Assembly: GCF_017868775.1 (NCBI RefSeq)
Contig: NZ_CP053381.1
Coordinates: 1,178,001-1,242,000, forward strand
From: Billgrantia sulfidoxydans
GTDB taxonomy: Bacteria > Pseudomonadota > Gammaproteobacteria > Pseudomonadales > Halomonadaceae
Length of the DNA stretch: 64,000 nt
Direction: 5' to 3'
Numbering within the stretch: the stretch's first letter is position 1; the number at the start of each line of letters is the position of its first letter. Made by a program: the position numbers and the translations under genes. The notes beneath the pieces were generated by a model. That model was not told where the DNA came from. It saw only the letters and a program-made list of their open reading frames with translations, and made no database searches. Shown here one piece after another: positions 26,530 to 36,644 of this stretch.

Positions 26530-27741
26530 ATGAAAATCAGCGACGCCTATGTGATCGTCACCTCGCCGGGGCGCAACTTCGTCACCCTCAAGATCGTTAC
26601 CGAGTCGGGTACCTACGGCATCGGCGACGCTACCCTCAACGGCCGCGAGATGGCCGTGGTGGCCTATCTCGAGGAGCACGTGATCCCCGCCCTGATCGGG
26701 CGCGACGCCAGCCGCATCGAGGATATCTGGCACTACCTCTACCGCGGGGCCTACTGGCGCCGGGGGCCGGTGACCATGGCGGCGGTGTCGGCGGTGGACC
26801 TGGCGCTGTGGGACATCAAGGCCAAGGCGGCGGGCATGCCGCTCTACCAGCTCCTCGGCGGCAAGAGCCGCGAGCGGGTGATGACCTACGCCCACTGCAC
26901 CGGACGCGACATCGAGGGCTGCCTCGCCGAGGTCGAGAAACACGTCAAGCTCGGCTATCGCGCCGTGCGGGTGCAGGCCGGGGTGCCCGGCATTCCCACC
27001 ATCTACGGCGTGGCCAAGCGCGAGGGCGAGCGCTACGAGCCGGCGGACGCCGAGCTTCCCGCCGAGCACGTGTGGAGTACCGAGAAATACCTCAACCACG
27101 TGCCCAAGCTGTTCGCCGCGGTGCGCGAGCGCTTCGGCGACGAGCTGCACGTGCTGCACGACGTGCATCATCGCCTCACGCCCATCGAGGCGGCGCGCCT
27201 GGGCAAGGCGGTAGAGCCCTATCACCTGTTCTGGCTCGAGGACTGCGTGCCGGCGGAGAACCAGGAGAGCTTCCGCCTGATTCGCCAGCACACCACCACA
27301 CCGCTGGCGGTGGGGGAGGTGTTCAACTCGATCCACGACTACCGCGAGCTGATCGAGAACCAGTGGATCGACTACATCCGCACGCCCCTCACGCATGGCG
27401 GCGGCATCACCCACCTGCGGCGCATCGCCGACCTGGCCGGGCTCTACCACGTGCGTACCGGCTTCCACGGACCGACGGACCTGTCGCCGGTGTGCCTGGG
27501 CGCGGCGGTCCATTTCGACACCTGGGTGCCCAACTTCGGCATCCAGGAGCACATGCCCCACACGCCGGAGACCGACGCCGTCTTCCTCCACGACTACCGC
27601 TTCGAGGATGGCCACTTCCTGGTCGGCGAGGCGCCGGGGCACGGCGTCGACATCGACGAGACCCTGGCCAAGCAGTACCCCTACAAGCGCGCCAGCCTGC
27701 CGGTCAACCGGCTGGAGGACGGCACCCTGTGGCACTGGTGA
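26530..27741 (+). CDS. manD: D-mannonate dehydratase, enolase-superfamily (ManD/RspA-like)
   Basis: 403 residues of the ManD subgroup. Residues known for this family line up: metal ligands Asp211, Glu237 and Glu263, His213 next to the first ligand, and the Arg147/Tyr159 pair that acts as base. ManD proteins turn D-mannonate (and in some cases D-gluconate) into 2-keto-3-deoxygluconate, with efficiencies that vary between members. A second, unrelated mannonate dehydratase, UxuA, is encoded two genes downstream, so the true substrate here could be another hexonate. The ATG at 26530 follows uxaC by 32 bp. Confidence 0.88.
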   Translation: MKISDAYVIVTSPGRNFVTLKIVTESGTYGIGDATLNGREMAVVAYLEEHVIPALIGRDASRIEDIWHYLYRGAYWRRGPVTMAAVSAVDLALWDIKAKAAGMPLYQLLGGKSRERVMTYAHCTGRDIEGCLAEVEKHVKLGYRAVRVQAGVPGIPTIYGVAKREGERYEPADAELPAEHVWSTEKYLNHVPKLFAAVRERFGDELHVLHDVHHRLTPIEAARLGKAVEPYHLFWLEDCVPAENQESFRLIRQHTTTPLAVGEVFNSIHDYRELIENQWIDYIRTPLTHGGGITHLRRIADLAGLYHVRTGFHGPTDLSPVCLGAAVHFDTWVPNFGIQEHMPHTPETDAVFLHDYRFEDGHFLVGEAPGHGVDIDETLAKQYPYKRASLPVNRLEDGTLWHW

Positions 27742-27752
27742 GGAGTCAGCTC

Positions 27753-29228
27753 ATGCCAGACGTGACCCGCCTACCCGCCGCCGAGCCGACCGGGCATATC
27801 GGCATCGTCCACCTGGGGCTCGGTGCTTTCCACCGCGCTCATCAGGCGGTCTACCTCGAGCGCTATCGCCAGCGCAGCGGCGATGGTGCCTGGGGCGTGA
27901 GCAGCGCCAACCTGCGCGGCGGCGTGGCGCTGGTGGATGCCCTGCGCGACGCCGACTATCACTACCATGTCGCCGAATACGCCGACCGCGACCATGTCAC
28001 CCTGCGCGAGATCGGCGTGATCGAGGAGGCCCTGTTCACTGGCCGGGACCCTTCGGGCCAGTGGGGGCGCGACCTCGCGGCGCTGCTGGCGCGCCTGGCG
28101 TCGCCCGACACGCGACTCGTCACCCTGACGGTGACCGAGAAGGGCTACTTCCTGAGCCCCGCCGAGGGCGCCTTGCTGCGCGACGACCCGCTCATCGCCC
28201 ACGATATCGAGCATCCCCAGGCACCGCGCAGCGCACCGGGCATCTTGGTCGAGGTGTTGGCTCGGCGACGTGAAGCGGGAATCCCTCCATTCACGGTACT
28301 GTGCTGCGACAACATGCCCAACAACGGCCAGCGCACACGGGCGGCGGCGGTGCAACTTGCCGCCTGTCGCGACGGCGAGCTGGCCGCCTGGATCGAGCGC
28401 GAGGTGGCGTTCCCATGCAGCATGGTCGACCGCATCGTACCGGCCATGACCGAGGCCGACTTCGCCCGCCTGGCCGAGCTGGGCGTCGACGACCCCAGCG
28501 CCGTGGTGGGCGAGGCGTTCTCGCAATGGGTGGTGGAGGACGACTTCCCCCTCGGCCGACCGGCCTGGGAGGCCGAGGGCGTGGAGATGGTCGCCGACGT
28601 GGCGCCGTTCGAGACCATGAAGCTGCGTATGCTCAACGGCAGCCATTCGCTGCTGGCTTACCTGGGGGCGCTGGACGATATCGAGACCGTCTTCGATGCG
28701 GTGAGTCGCGACGACCTGGTGGCGCTGCTGCATCGCTACATGCTGCGTGAGGCGGCGCCGACCCTGGCGATGCCTGCCGGCACCGACCTGGAGCGCTATG
28801 CCGAGCAACTCCTTTACCGCTTCGCCAACGACAGCCTGCGCCATCGCCTGCAGCAGATCGCCATGGATGGCTCGCAGAAGCTGCCCCAGCGCTGGCTGCA
28901 CGGCGCCCTGGCCAGGCTAGAAGCGGGAGGCGAGGTGCCTTGTACGGCACTGGGCGTAGCGGCGTGGATTCGCTACACCGCCGGAAGCGATCTGCACGGC
29001 AATGTCCATGCCGTTGACGATCCCATGGCGGGCACGTTCGCCTTGCTGCACGAAGCCCATGGCGAGGATCATGAGAGTCTGGTGCTGGCCTTCCTCGAAT
29101 TCGATGCCGTGGTACCCCCGGCGTTGGCCGAGCACGCCGGCTTCGCGGCGGAGGTGGTGTCGGCCTACCGCTGCCTGACGACGCTTGGTCTCGACGCCGC
29201 GCTTGCGCGGCTCGATGCACCCACCTGA
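27753..29228 (+). CDS. uxuB: D-fructuronate reductase (mannitol dehydrogenase family)
   Basis: 491 residues of the long-chain polyol dehydrogenase family: the opening [20 protein letters not shown] nucleotide-binding motif, CDNMPNNG, and the catalytic region [20 protein letters not shown] with the conserved lysine and asparagine. It reduces D-fructuronate to D-mannonate with NADH. In a cluster with uxaC and uxuA this role is the most likely; tagaturonate reduction (UxaB) belongs to a related but separate branch. AGGAG lies a few bases before the ATG at 27753, immediately after manD. Confidence 0.9.
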   Translation: MPDVTRLPAAEPTGHIGIVHLGLGAFHRAHQAVYLERYRQRSGDGAWGVSSANLRGGVALVDALRDADYHYHVAEYADRDHVTLREIGVIEEALFTGRDPSGQWGRDLAALLARLASPDTRLVTLTVTEKGYFLSPAEGALLRDDPLIAHDIEHPQAPRSAPGILVEVLARRREAGIPPFTVLCCDNMPNNGQRTRAAAVQLAACRDGELAAWIEREVAFPCSMVDRIVPAMTEADFARLAELGVDDPSAVVGEAFSQWVVEDDFPLGRPAWEAEGVEMVADVAPFETMKLRMLNGSHSLLAYLGALDDIETVFDAVSRDDLVALLHRYMLREAAPTLAMPAGTDLERYAEQLLYRFANDSLRHRLQQIAMDGSQKLPQRWLHGALARLEAGGEVPCTALGVAAWIRYTAGSDLHGNVHAVDDPMAGTFALLHEAHGEDHESLVLAFLEFDAVVPPALAEHAGFAAEVVSAYRCLTTLGLDAALARLDAPT

Positions 29229-29244
29229 TAGCGAGAGGTTCGTC

Positions 29245-30423
29245 ATGGAACATACCTGGCGCTGGTTCGGCCCCAACGATCCGATCACCCTCGACGAGAT
29301 TCGCCAGACCGGTGCCACCGGCATCGTCACGGCGCTGCACGAGATACCCAACGGCACGGCCTGGCCGCTCGAGGCCATCGCCGAGCGCAAGGCAACGATC
29401 GAGGCCGCGGGGCTCTCGTGGTCGGTGGTCGAGAGCGTGCCGGTGCACGAGGCGATCAAGCAGGGCACGCCCGAACGCGAGCGTTACATCGCCGCCTACC
29501 AGGAGACCCTGCGCCACCTGGGCGACTGCGGCATCGACACCGTCTGCTACAACTTCATGCCGGTGCTCGACTGGACCCGCACCGATCTCGCCTGGCGCCT
29601 GCCGGACGGCGGCCTGGCGCTGCGCTTCGACCAGGCTGCGCTGGCTGCCTTCGACCTCTTCCTGCTTGGGCGGCGTGGCACCAAGGCGGAATACAGTGAG
29701 GCCGAACAAGCTGAGGCCAGGCGCTACCTGGAGGGGCTGGACGAGGTGTCGCGCCAGCGACTGGTCAACAATGTCATTGCCGGCCTGCCCGGGGCCGAGG
29801 AACACTACACCCTGGCACGGTTCCGCGAGGTGCTGGCCGAGTACGACGGCATTGATGCCGAGCGCCTGCGTGAAAATCTCGGCCATTTCCTGCGTGCCAT
29901 CGTGCCGGTCGCCGAGGAAGCCGGCGTTCGGCTCGCCATCCACCCGGACGACCCGCCGCGTCCGCTGTTCGGCCTGCCGCGGGTGGTCTCCACCCCCGAG
30001 GACGCCCAGTGGCTGCTCGATGCCGCACCGAGCGAGGCCAATGGCCTGACGCTGTGCACCGGCTCCTATGGTGTGCGCGAGGACATTGACCTGGCCGCCA
30101 TGGCGCGCCGCTTCGGCCCGCGCATCTACTTCGCCCACCTGCGCTCGACTCGGCGCGAGGCCGCCGATCCGCGCACCTTCCACGAGGCGCATCACCTCGG
30201 CGGCGACGTCGACATGGTGGCAGTGATCGCCGCCCTGGTGGAGGAGGAGCGGCGCCGCGAGCGAGAGGGTGGGCCGCGCCTGCCGCTGCGGCCGGATCAT
30301 GGCCACCATATTCTCGACGACCAGCGCCGCGACACCCGCCCCGGCTATCCGCTCTACGGGCGCATGAAGGGGCTCGCTGAGCTGCGCGGCGTGGAGCTGG
30401 CAGTAAGGCAGTTGACGAGCTGA
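29245..30423 (+). CDS. uxuA: mannonate dehydratase
   Basis: 392 residues of the TIM-barrel UxuA family ([20 protein letters not shown] start; [48 protein letters not shown] near the end, with histidines and acidic residues that hold the metal). It dehydrates D-mannonate to 2-keto-3-deoxygluconate. The ATG at 29245 is 16 bp after uxuB. It is the last gene of the operon. The next enzymes of the route (KDG kinase and KDPG aldolase) are not in this window. Confidence 0.95.
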   Translation: MEHTWRWFGPNDPITLDEIRQTGATGIVTALHEIPNGTAWPLEAIAERKATIEAAGLSWSVVESVPVHEAIKQGTPERERYIAAYQETLRHLGDCGIDTVCYNFMPVLDWTRTDLAWRLPDGGLALRFDQAALAAFDLFLLGRRGTKAEYSEAEQAEARRYLEGLDEVSRQRLVNNVIAGLPGAEEHYTLARFREVLAEYDGIDAERLRENLGHFLRAIVPVAEEAGVRLAIHPDDPPRPLFGLPRVVSTPEDAQWLLDAAPSEANGLTLCTGSYGVREDIDLAAMARRFGPRIYFAHLRSTRREAADPRTFHEAHHLGGDVDMVAVIAALVEEERRREREGGPRLPLRPDHGHHILDDQRRDTRPGYPLYGRMKGLAELRGVELAVRQLTS

Positions 30424-30440
30424 AGCCTACCGGGTGAAAC

Positions 30441-30477
30441 GACAAGGCCCACCGAGCAGCAGCCGGTGGGCCTTGTC
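30441..30477. terminator. hairpin terminator after uxuA
   Basis: A perfect 14-bp inverted repeat (GACAAGGCCCACCG / CGGTGGGCCTTGTC) with a 9-base loop lies 17 bases past the uxuA stop. The T-tract is poor, so termination may be partial. The pseudogene remnant begins shortly after it. Confidence 0.65.
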
Positions 30478-30523
30478 ATATGGAGGAGCGTTTTACTGGC
30501 CGGGAGCGGCGACCTGGCCTGCC

Positions 30524-30982
30524 GACGTGCCGGTGCTGCGCCCGGGCTGCTATGTGGTACACGATCACGGCCTCTACCGCGAGGCCCAGCGCGATGTGCT
30601 GATGCGGCGCCCCGATCTGCACCACGGGCTCGAGCCGGCATTGGAAGTCTTCGCCCAGGTGCAATCGCTGCCCGAGCCGGGCCTGGCGATCGTTGCCCTG
30701 GGCAAGCGTGACATCGGCCACGACCAGCTGCCGGTGCCCCTGCGTCGCTACCGCGAAGGGGGCGCGCCGGACGCAACGCTCTCCGTGACGGGGTGGCAGG
30801 TGGCCAAGCTGATGGACCAGCACACCTTCGTGCACCTGCCCGGAGACGCCGACGATATCGCCGTGGGCGATATCGTTGCCTTCGGCGCCTCCCATCCATG
30901 CCTCACCTTCGACAAGTGGCGTCACCTGCTGCTGGTGAACGAGGCGCTGGAGGTCCAGGACAGCCTGGCAACCTGCTTCTAG
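30524..30982 (+). pseudogene. 5'-truncated D-amino-acid deaminase-like gene (PLP enzyme remnant)
   Basis: About 150 codons that read as the C-terminal domain of D-serine dehydratase-like / amino acid deaminase proteins: VLRPGCYVVHDHGLY, IVALGKRDIGHDQLPVPLRR and, near the end, VGDIVAFGASHPCLTFDKW, which holds the metal-binding His/Cys pair of this domain. The N-terminal alanine-racemase barrel with the PLP lysine is missing, and no start with a ribosome-binding site is seen; the similarity begins abruptly near 30524. The natural stop is intact. This is most likely a remnant left by a deletion that also brought in the uronate operon. Confidence 0.7.
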
Positions 30983-31004
30983 CCGCCTTGGGACGCTGCG
31001 TTTC

Positions 31005-32582
31005 TCATGCCTCGCGTTTGCCATCGACCAACCGAGACACCCCCCAGGGGTTGCCGTCACGCAGCACCTCGGGCAAGAGCCCCTGCGGCAGCGCCTGGTA
31101 GCATACCGGGCGCAGGAAGCGGAAGATCGCCGCGCTGCCCACCGAGGTGGTGCGCGAGTCGGAGGTCGCCGGGTAGGGCCCGCCGTGGACCATGGCGTGG
31201 CAGACCTCGACCCCGGTCGGCCAGCCGTTGGCCAGGATCCGCCCCGCCTTGCGCTCGAGGATCGGCAGCAGCGCCTTCGCCGCGTCCAGGTCGGCGTCGT
31301 CCATCTGCAGGGTGGCGGTGAGCTGGCCTTCGAGCTGGGAGGCGACCTGGCGCATCTCGTGCTGATCGGCGCATTCGATCACCAGCGAGGTGGCGCCGAA
31401 CACCTCCTCCTGCAGCTCGGTATCCGCGAGGAAGTCCCCGGCCGCGGTGACGTAAAGCCCCGCCTGGCACGGGTGGGCCGATTCGCCCACCTGGCCGCGG
31501 GCGACTTCCCTGACCTTACCGTTGCACGAAAGCCGGCCCACGCCCTGCTGATAGGCGTCATGAATACCCGGAGTGAGCATGGTCTGGGCAGCGCTGGCCT
31601 TCACGGCATCGCCCGCGGCCTCGACGAAGGCGGAAAGCTCGGGGCCCTTCACCGCGATGACCAGGCCCGGGTTGGTGCAGAACTGCCCGGCGCCCATGTT
31701 GAGCGAGGCGACGAAGCCCTCGGCGATCTTGTCGCCGCGCGCCTTGAGGGCTTCCGGCAGCAGGAACACCGGGTTGATCGAGCTCATCTCGGCGTAGACC
31801 GGGATCGGCTGGGGGCGGGCCTGTGCCGTCTTCATCAAGGCCGTGCCGCCGCCGCGGGAGCCGGTGAAGCCCACCGCCTGGATGCGCGGGTCACTGACCA
31901 GCGCCTGGCCGATCTCGCGGCCCGAACCGAACAGCAGCGAGAACACGCCTTCCGGCAGGTCGCGCTTCTCGACGGCCTTCTGTACCGCACGGCCGACCAG
32001 CTCGGAGGTGCCGGGGTGGGCGGAGTGGCCCTTGACGATCACCGGACAGCCGGCGGCCAGGGCCGAGGCGGTGTCGCCACCGGCCACGGAGAAGGCCAGC
32101 GGGAAGTTACTGGCGCCGAACACGGCGACGGGGCCCAGCGGAATGTGGCGCTGGCGCAGGTCGGCGCGGGGCATCGGCTCGCGCTCGGGCAGGGCCGGGT
32201 CGAGGCGCAGGTCGAGCCACTCGCCGGCGCGCACCACGGAAGCGAACAGGCGCAGCTGGCCGCAGGTGCGGCCGCGCTCGCCCTCGAGCCGCGCCCGGGG
32301 CAGGCCGGTCTCGGCGATGGCGCGTTCGATCAGCTCGTCGCCGATGGCCTCGATCTCGGAGGCCGCCGTCTCGAGAAAGGCGGCGCGCGCTTCGAGCGTC
32401 GTCTCTCGGTAGGTGGTGAAGGCCGCCTCGGCCAGCTCACAGGCGCGCTCGACCTCGGGCCGGGTGCCGCCGACGTAGGTGGGCTCCAGGCGCTCGCCGG
32501 TGGCGGGATTGACGGCGTGGATGGGCGTGGAACTGCCGCTTGCGGCCTCGCGGCCGATCAGCATCTTGCCTTCCAGGGGCAT
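31005..32582 (-). CDS. 2-oxoglutarate semialdehyde dehydrogenase, copy 1
   Basis: 525 residues of the aldehyde dehydrogenase superfamily, closest in character to alpha-ketoglutaric semialdehyde dehydrogenases of the oxidative pentose and glucarate routes. Asn159 (GASNF), Lys184, Glu265 (YAEMSS) and the catalytic Cys302 (GQFCTNPG) are all present. It oxidizes 2,5-dioxopentanoate to 2-oxoglutarate with NAD(P)+. AAGGAG precedes the start. It is the last gene of an operon with araD1 and a TRAP transporter. A second copy at 48404-49981 differs at about 22 residues only. Confidence 0.9.
   Translation of the reverse strand: MPLEGKMLIGREAASGSSTPIHAVNPATGERLEPTYVGGTRPEVERACELAEAAFTTYRETTLEARAAFLETAASEIEAIGDELIERAIAETGLPRARLEGERGRTCGQLRLFASVVRAGEWLDLRLDPALPEREPMPRADLRQRHIPLGPVAVFGASNFPLAFSVAGGDTASALAAGCPVIVKGHSAHPGTSELVGRAVQKAVEKRDLPEGVFSLLFGSGREIGQALVSDPRIQAVGFTGSRGGGTALMKTAQARPQPIPVYAEMSSINPVFLLPEALKARGDKIAEGFVASLNMGAGQFCTNPGLVIAVKGPELSAFVEAAGDAVKASAAQTMLTPGIHDAYQQGVGRLSCNGKVREVARGQVGESAHPCQAGLYVTAAGDFLADTELQEEVFGATSLVIECADQHEMRQVASQLEGQLTATLQMDDADLDAAKALLPILERKAGRILANGWPTGVEVCHAMVHGGPYPATSDSRTTSVGSAAIFRFLRPVCYQALPQGLLPEVLRDGNPWGVSRLVDGKREA
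32080..32526 (-). repeat. 447-bp identity tract shared with 49479-49925
   Basis: Within the first semialdehyde dehydrogenase gene this stretch is identical, base for base by eye, to 49479-49925 in the second copy. The flanking parts of the genes differ at many positions, including non-synonymous ones. The sharp edges suggest recent gene conversion. Confidence 0.85.
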
Positions 32583-32599
32583 AACGAACTCCTTGCTGC

Positions 32600-33586
32600 T
32601 CAGAGCGATTTCACTTCGATGGTTGGCTTGTCTGCCTCGAAGCGTAGTGGATTGCGCAGGGGGCGGCCGAATTCGCTCAGTGCGATCTCGAAGCGGTCGC
32701 CATCCCGGGTCTGGATACCGTCGGCGAAGCTCAGGGTGGCGGTGCCGAAGAAGTGCACGTGCACGTCGCCGGGGCGGCGGAAGCCCGGGTACTTGAAATG
32801 GTGGTGCTCCAGGTTGGCCAGGCTATGGGCCATGTTGGCCTCGCCGGTGAGGAAGGGCTTTTCCCACAGGGTGTCGCTGCCGCGCACGATTCGGCTGGTG
32901 CCTTCCAGATGCTTGGGCAACTCACCGACCAAAAGTTCCGGGCCGAAGCTGCAGGCGCGCAGCTTGGAGTGGGCCAGCCACAGGTAGTTGAAGCGCTCGG
33001 TCACGTGGTCGGAGAACTCGTTTCCGATGGCGTAGCCGACCCGCCAGGGAGCGCCGTCGTCGCCGATCACATAGAGCCCGGCCAGCTCCGGCTCCTCGCC
33101 GGCGTCCTCGGCGAAGGGCGGCACGGGCATTTCCGCCTCGGGGGCGACGACGCAGCTGCCGTCGCCCTTGTAGAACCACTCCGGCTGGGCGCCGACGCCA
33201 CCGGCCTGTGGTTTGCCGCCCTCCACGCCGAGCTTGAACATGCGCATGGAGTCGGTGAGCTCGGCCTCACTGACCTGGGTCTTGGCGTGCATGGCCGAGC
33301 GCGTATCGGCACTGCCCAGGTGGGTGAGGCCGGTGCCGGTGACCAGGCAGTGGGCCGGGTCGGGATGGGTCAGCGGCGGCAGCAGGCGTTTCTCGTCGAC
33401 CAGTCGCTGGTAGTCGAGGCGGGTCTCGGTCAGTGCTGCCTCGACGGCGTCGGCCAGCGACTGTCCCGCGGCGATGGCGCGGCGGGACAGCGTATAGGTG
33501 TCAACGTCGAGCAGGCGAACCTCACGGTCGCTCTCGACCCGGGCGGCACGGGCCTGGCCTTGGTACTCGCATTGCATCAGGCGCAT
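32600..33586 (-). CDS. AraD1/GguC-family 2-keto-3-deoxypentonate dehydratase-like protein
   Basis: 328 residues of the fumarylacetoacetate-hydrolase-fold AraD1 (GguC) family; it has [33 protein letters not shown] and [15 protein letters not shown]. Members sit in oxidative L-arabinose clusters and are thought to convert 2-keto-3-deoxy-L-arabinonate to 2,5-dioxopentanoate. Here it is placed directly before the semialdehyde dehydrogenase that would use that product, which supports this role. The classical Azospirillum enzyme for the step is an unrelated DHDPS-family protein that is not encoded here. GAGGAAA lies upstream of the ATG. Confidence 0.8.
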   Translation of the reverse strand: MRLMQCEYQGQARAARVESDREVRLLDVDTYTLSRRAIAAGQSLADAVEAALTETRLDYQRLVDEKRLLPPLTHPDPAHCLVTGTGLTHLGSADTRSAMHAKTQVSEAELTDSMRMFKLGVEGGKPQAGGVGAQPEWFYKGDGSCVVAPEAEMPVPPFAEDAGEEPELAGLYVIGDDGAPWRVGYAIGNEFSDHVTERFNYLWLAHSKLRACSFGPELLVGELPKHLEGTSRIVRGSDTLWEKPFLTGEANMAHSLANLEHHHFKYPGFRRPGDVHVHFFGTATLSFADGIQTRDGDRFEIALSEFGRPLRNPLRFEADKPTIEVKSL

Positions 33587-33614
33587 ATGGCGGTTTCCTC
33601 GTGTTGGACGATGT

Positions 33615-34916
33615 TCAGAGCGGCCAGATCGCCAACTGTGGCCACAGCAGCAGGGCGGCCAGCACGCAGAGCTGGATGAGCATGAACGGCAATACCGAAA
33701 GGTAGATGTCCTTGAGAGAGACTTCCGGGGGGGCCACGCTCTTGAGATAGAACGCTGCCGGGCCGAACGGTGGTGACAGGAACGAGACCTGCATGTTCAC
33801 GGCGAACAGGATGCCGAACCAGATCGGATCGAAGCCCAGCTCGGTGACGATGGGCAGGAATATCGGCAGGGCCAGCATGGCGATGCCGATCCAGTCGAGG
33901 AACAGGCCGAGCACCAACATGATGCCCATCATTACCAGGATGACGACGATCGGCGCCACTTCGAGGCCGAGGATCAGGCCCGAGACGAAGCGGTTGCCGC
34001 CCATCAGATTGTAGACCCCGACCAAAGCGGCGGCGCCGATGCCGATCCAGATGATCATGCCGCAGGTATTCAGCGTCTGGCCCAGGCTGTGGTGCAGCAT
34101 GGCCAGCGAGAATTCCCGGCGCACCACGATCGCCAGCATCACGCCGAACACGCCCATGGCCGCCGCCTCGGTGACCGAGGCGATGCCGCCGTAGATGGTG
34201 CCGAGCACCAGGAAGGCGATCAGCCCGGGGAGCAGGATCGCCTTGGCGGCGTCGAGCCTGTTGTCGAAGGGGTTGTCCTGGCTCTCTTCGGTCAGCGGCG
34301 GCCCCATGTCGGGGTTCTTGAGGCAGCGCACCAGCACGTAGGCGATATAGGAGCCCATCAGGATCACGGCGGGAGTGACGGCGGCGGTGAACAGCTCGGC
34401 GATGGAAACGCTGGCGATCAGGCCGTAGATGATCAGCACGATCGACGGCGGCATCATGGTACCCAGCGCGCCGCCGGCGCATACCACGCCGATCGACAGG
34501 CGCTTGTCGTAGCCCAGGCGCAGCATCTGCGGCAGCGCCAGGATGCCCAGCAGCACGATCTCGCCGCCGATGATGCCCGAGAGCGCCGCCAGGAAGAACG
34601 CCACCACGATGGTCTGCACCGCCACGCCGCCGGGCAGGCGGCCGGCGAACACGCGCATGGCGTTGAACAGGTCCTTGGCGATGCCGGAACGGTCGAGCAG
34701 CGACGCCATCAGCACGAACATCGGCACCGCCACCAGCGAGTATTCGGTGATGAAGCCGTAGACCCGGCTGGTGACCAGCGGCAGGGCGGTCTCGCCGAAC
34801 CAGCCGAAGGTGAAGGCCATTGCCACCAGGCCGGTGATGAAAGCCAGCGGCAGGCCGGTCACCAGCAACGCGAAGATGGCGCCGACCATCAGCAGGGTCG
34901 CGGTCGAGATGTCCAT
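33615..34916 (-). CDS. TRAP transporter large permease (DctM), arabinose operon
   Basis: 433 residues with about 12 membrane helices; conserved segments are YSLVAVPMFVLMASLLDRSGI, GGALGTMMPPSIVLIIYG and LFLDWIGIAMLALPIFLPI. The start at 34916 overlaps the stop of dctQ (ATGA), so I reject the long upstream extension of the frame. It lies 28 bp before araD1. Since a pentose ABC transporter is also encoded nearby, this TRAP system may import the aldonic acid (arabinonate or galactonate) instead of the sugar. Confidence 0.92.
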   Translation of the reverse strand: MDISTATLLMVGAIFALLVTGLPLAFITGLVAMAFTFGWFGETALPLVTSRVYGFITEYSLVAVPMFVLMASLLDRSGIAKDLFNAMRVFAGRLPGGVAVQTIVVAFFLAALSGIIGGEIVLLGILALPQMLRLGYDKRLSIGVVCAGGALGTMMPPSIVLIIYGLIASVSIAELFTAAVTPAVILMGSYIAYVLVRCLKNPDMGPPLTEESQDNPFDNRLDAAKAILLPGLIAFLVLGTIYGGIASVTEAAAMGVFGVMLAIVVRREFSLAMLHHSLGQTLNTCGMIIWIGIGAAALVGVYNLMGGNRFVSGLILGLEVAPIVVILVMMGIMLVLGLFLDWIGIAMLALPIFLPIVTELGFDPIWFGILFAVNMQVSFLSPPFGPAAFYLKSVAPPEVSLKDIYLSVLPFMLIQLCVLAALLLWPQLAIWPL

Positions 34917-35512
34917 CAGCGCACCTCCCGACCGGGGCGGGCCCGCAACGACTGGGCCAGGTGCAGCAGCGCCTGCAGCGTCATCAGGGCCAGGGCGAAC
35001 AGGATCGCGCCCTTGACCAGGGCCGGAAAGGGCGGGTTCCACGAGGTGCCGGAGCGCTCGAGGCGCCACTCGCCGAGCGGGTTATGCGAGGCTTTCCAGA
35101 ACATGGTGAAGGCGGCATAGCTCATGGCCAGACAGAAGCCCAGGGTCACCAGGTCGTTGAAGCGATCCATCCAGCCCCTGAGACGGGGGCCGACGTTGTC
35201 GTAGAGGACCCTGACCCGAATGTGGCTGTTGCGCGCCAAGGCGGCGGGGCCGCCCAGGGCGAAGCTGATGGCGATCAGGAACACCACGCTTTCGTGCACC
35301 CAGGAGGTGGGGGAGCCGAATCCATAGCGCAGGAAGACCTCGACCACGCTGATGGCCATGGCCAGCAGGATCATCCAGGCGGCGCCCCGTGCGCCCCGCG
35401 ATACCAGGCGGTCGAGGGCATTGCGCTCGGGCGAGGCGTCCTCGACCTGCTCCACGATGTCGGCGAGTTCCTGTTCGGGCAGGGGCTTGGGGTCATGTTG
35501 TGGCTGCGACAT
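34916..35512 (-). CDS. TRAP transporter small permease (DctQ), arabinose operon
   Basis: 198 residues with four membrane helices and a ~45-residue cytoplasmic N-terminus rich in acidic residues. The segment PTSWVHESVVFLIAISFALGG and the charged NSHIRVRVLYD that follows are typical of DctQ. It is coupled to dctM by an ATGA overlap and separated from dctP by a 67-bp gap that holds a perfect hairpin. Confidence 0.88.
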   Translation of the reverse strand: MSQPQHDPKPLPEQELADIVEQVEDASPERNALDRLVSRGARGAAWMILLAMAISVVEVFLRYGFGSPTSWVHESVVFLIAISFALGGPAALARNSHIRVRVLYDNVGPRLRGWMDRFNDLVTLGFCLAMSYAAFTMFWKASHNPLGEWRLERSGTSWNPPFPALVKGAILFALALMTLQALLHLAQSLRARPGREVR

Positions 35513-35532
35513 GGCGAGTCTCGATAGGCGTT

Positions 35533-35559
35533 GCGGGCCGCCAGAAGCTGGCGGCCCGC
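35533..35559 (-). promoter_or_regulatory. intercistronic hairpin between dctP and dctQ
   Basis: A perfect 12-bp stem (GCGGGCCGCCAG / CTGGCGGCCCGC) with a 3-base loop, 21 bases after the dctP stop on the minus strand and without a T-tract. The same arrangement occurs in the uronate TRAP operon. It probably protects the dctP message or lowers transcription of the permease genes. Confidence 0.65.
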
Positions 35560-35579
35560 GTCGGTTGCCGGTGCTTGGG

Positions 35580-36608
35580 TCAGAGCAGGTTGCGCGAGCG
35601 CAGGAAGGCGGTGGCCGAGTCGTAGATCTTCTGCGTCATCTCGTTCTCGCCGGCCCACTCCTGCCATTCCTGTTCCGCGGCGGCACTGAACTTGCGACGC
35701 TCTTCGGCGGGCAGGTCGAAGGGATGGACGTCCGGGTCCTCCTGCAGGCGTTGCAGGGTCTCGATGTCCTGGGCCTTGAGCCGGGCGATCAGGTCGTAGG
35801 CCATGCCGTCGAAGGCGGTCTCGAGAGTCGCCTGCAGGTCCTCGGGCAGGTCGTCCCAGATCTGCTTGTTGATCGACACGGCGATCATCGGCATCGAATG
35901 GAACCCCGGGTACAGCGGGTAGGGGGCGAAGGCGTGCAGGCCCATGGCGTCGTTGTTGGAGAGCACGGTGGAGTCGGCGGCGTCGATGACCTTCTTCTCC
36001 AGCGCGGTATAGACTTCGGAGCCGGGCAGGTTGACGGGGCTGGCCCCGATGCGCTCGAAGACGTTGTATACCATGCCCTGCGGGGCGCGGATCTTGAGGC
36101 CCTCGAAGTCATCGAGCGTCTCGATCGGCACGGTGGAGGGCACCGACTCGAGCGGGAAGGTGGCCGCACCGATCAGGTGCACGCCGTAGGGCTCGACCAG
36201 CTCGTTGTAGAGCTCCTCGCCGCCGCCGTGCTTCATGTATTCGAGGAAGTCGTAGGGGTTCTGCCAGGCGCCGACCAGGTTGCCCAGCATGCCGAACGCC
36301 GGGTCCTGGCCCGAGAAGTAGCTGGGGTCGGTCATATGGCCCTGCAGGATGCCGGAACTCACCGCATCCAGGGTCTCGGTGGGGCCGACCACGGCGTTGA
36401 TCGGCATGACCTCGATCTCGATACGTCCATCGGTCATGCGGGAGATACGTTCGGCCCACTCCTGCTTGATCTTGAAGCTGGGCTCGCCGGAGGTCTCCGA
36501 GGCCTGGAAGGACCATTCGTATTCGGCGGCATGAGCCGTAGAGAGACCCAGCAGCAGAGCCGAGCCAACGATGCCGGCGTGCGAAAGGCGAGATGTGAAA
36601 TGAGACAT
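35580..36608 (-). CDS. DctP-family TRAP solute-binding protein, arabinose operon
   Basis: 342 residues with a signal peptide (to about residue 28, STAHAAE). The DctP pattern is clear: GRIEIEVMPINAVVGPTETLDAV and, later, FEGLKIRAPQGMVYNVFERIG with the conserved ligand-binding arginine. GGAG lies six bases before the start. It is the first gene of the operon dctP-dctQ-dctM-araD1-semialdehyde dehydrogenase. Its promoter region holds two GntR-type palindromes and is shared with the divergent arabinose dehydrogenase gene. The likely ligand is a pentonate, hexonate or related acid. Confidence 0.9.
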   Translation of the reverse strand: MSHFTSRLSHAGIVGSALLLGLSTAHAAEYEWSFQASETSGEPSFKIKQEWAERISRMTDGRIEIEVMPINAVVGPTETLDAVSSGILQGHMTDPSYFSGQDPAFGMLGNLVGAWQNPYDFLEYMKHGGGEELYNELVEPYGVHLIGAATFPLESVPSTVPIETLDDFEGLKIRAPQGMVYNVFERIGASPVNLPGSEVYTALEKKVIDAADSTVLSNNDAMGLHAFAPYPLYPGFHSMPMIAVSINKQIWDDLPEDLQATLETAFDGMAYDLIARLKAQDIETLQRLQEDPDVHPFDLPAEERRKFSAAAEQEWQEWAGENEMTQKIYDSATAFLRSRNLL

Positions 36609-36644
36609 ACGGGCTCCAGGGGTTGTTTGTTGTGGTGGGCCGCT

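Larger units (their letters stand above)
30424..31004. other. gap between uxuA and the first semialdehyde dehydrogenase gene
   Basis: 581 bp with no intact gene. It holds the hairpin at 30441-30477 and the truncated deaminase-like remnant at 30524-30982. The last 22 bases lead into the stop of the convergent dehydrogenase gene, and no separate terminator is seen there. Confidence 0.6.

Noticed and set aside
32600..33586. Fumarylacetoacetate hydrolase of aromatic amino acid breakdown
   Set aside because: The fold is shared, but the sequence pattern and the position between a TRAP transporter and a semialdehyde dehydrogenase fit the AraD1/GguC group, and no other tyrosine-degradation gene is present.
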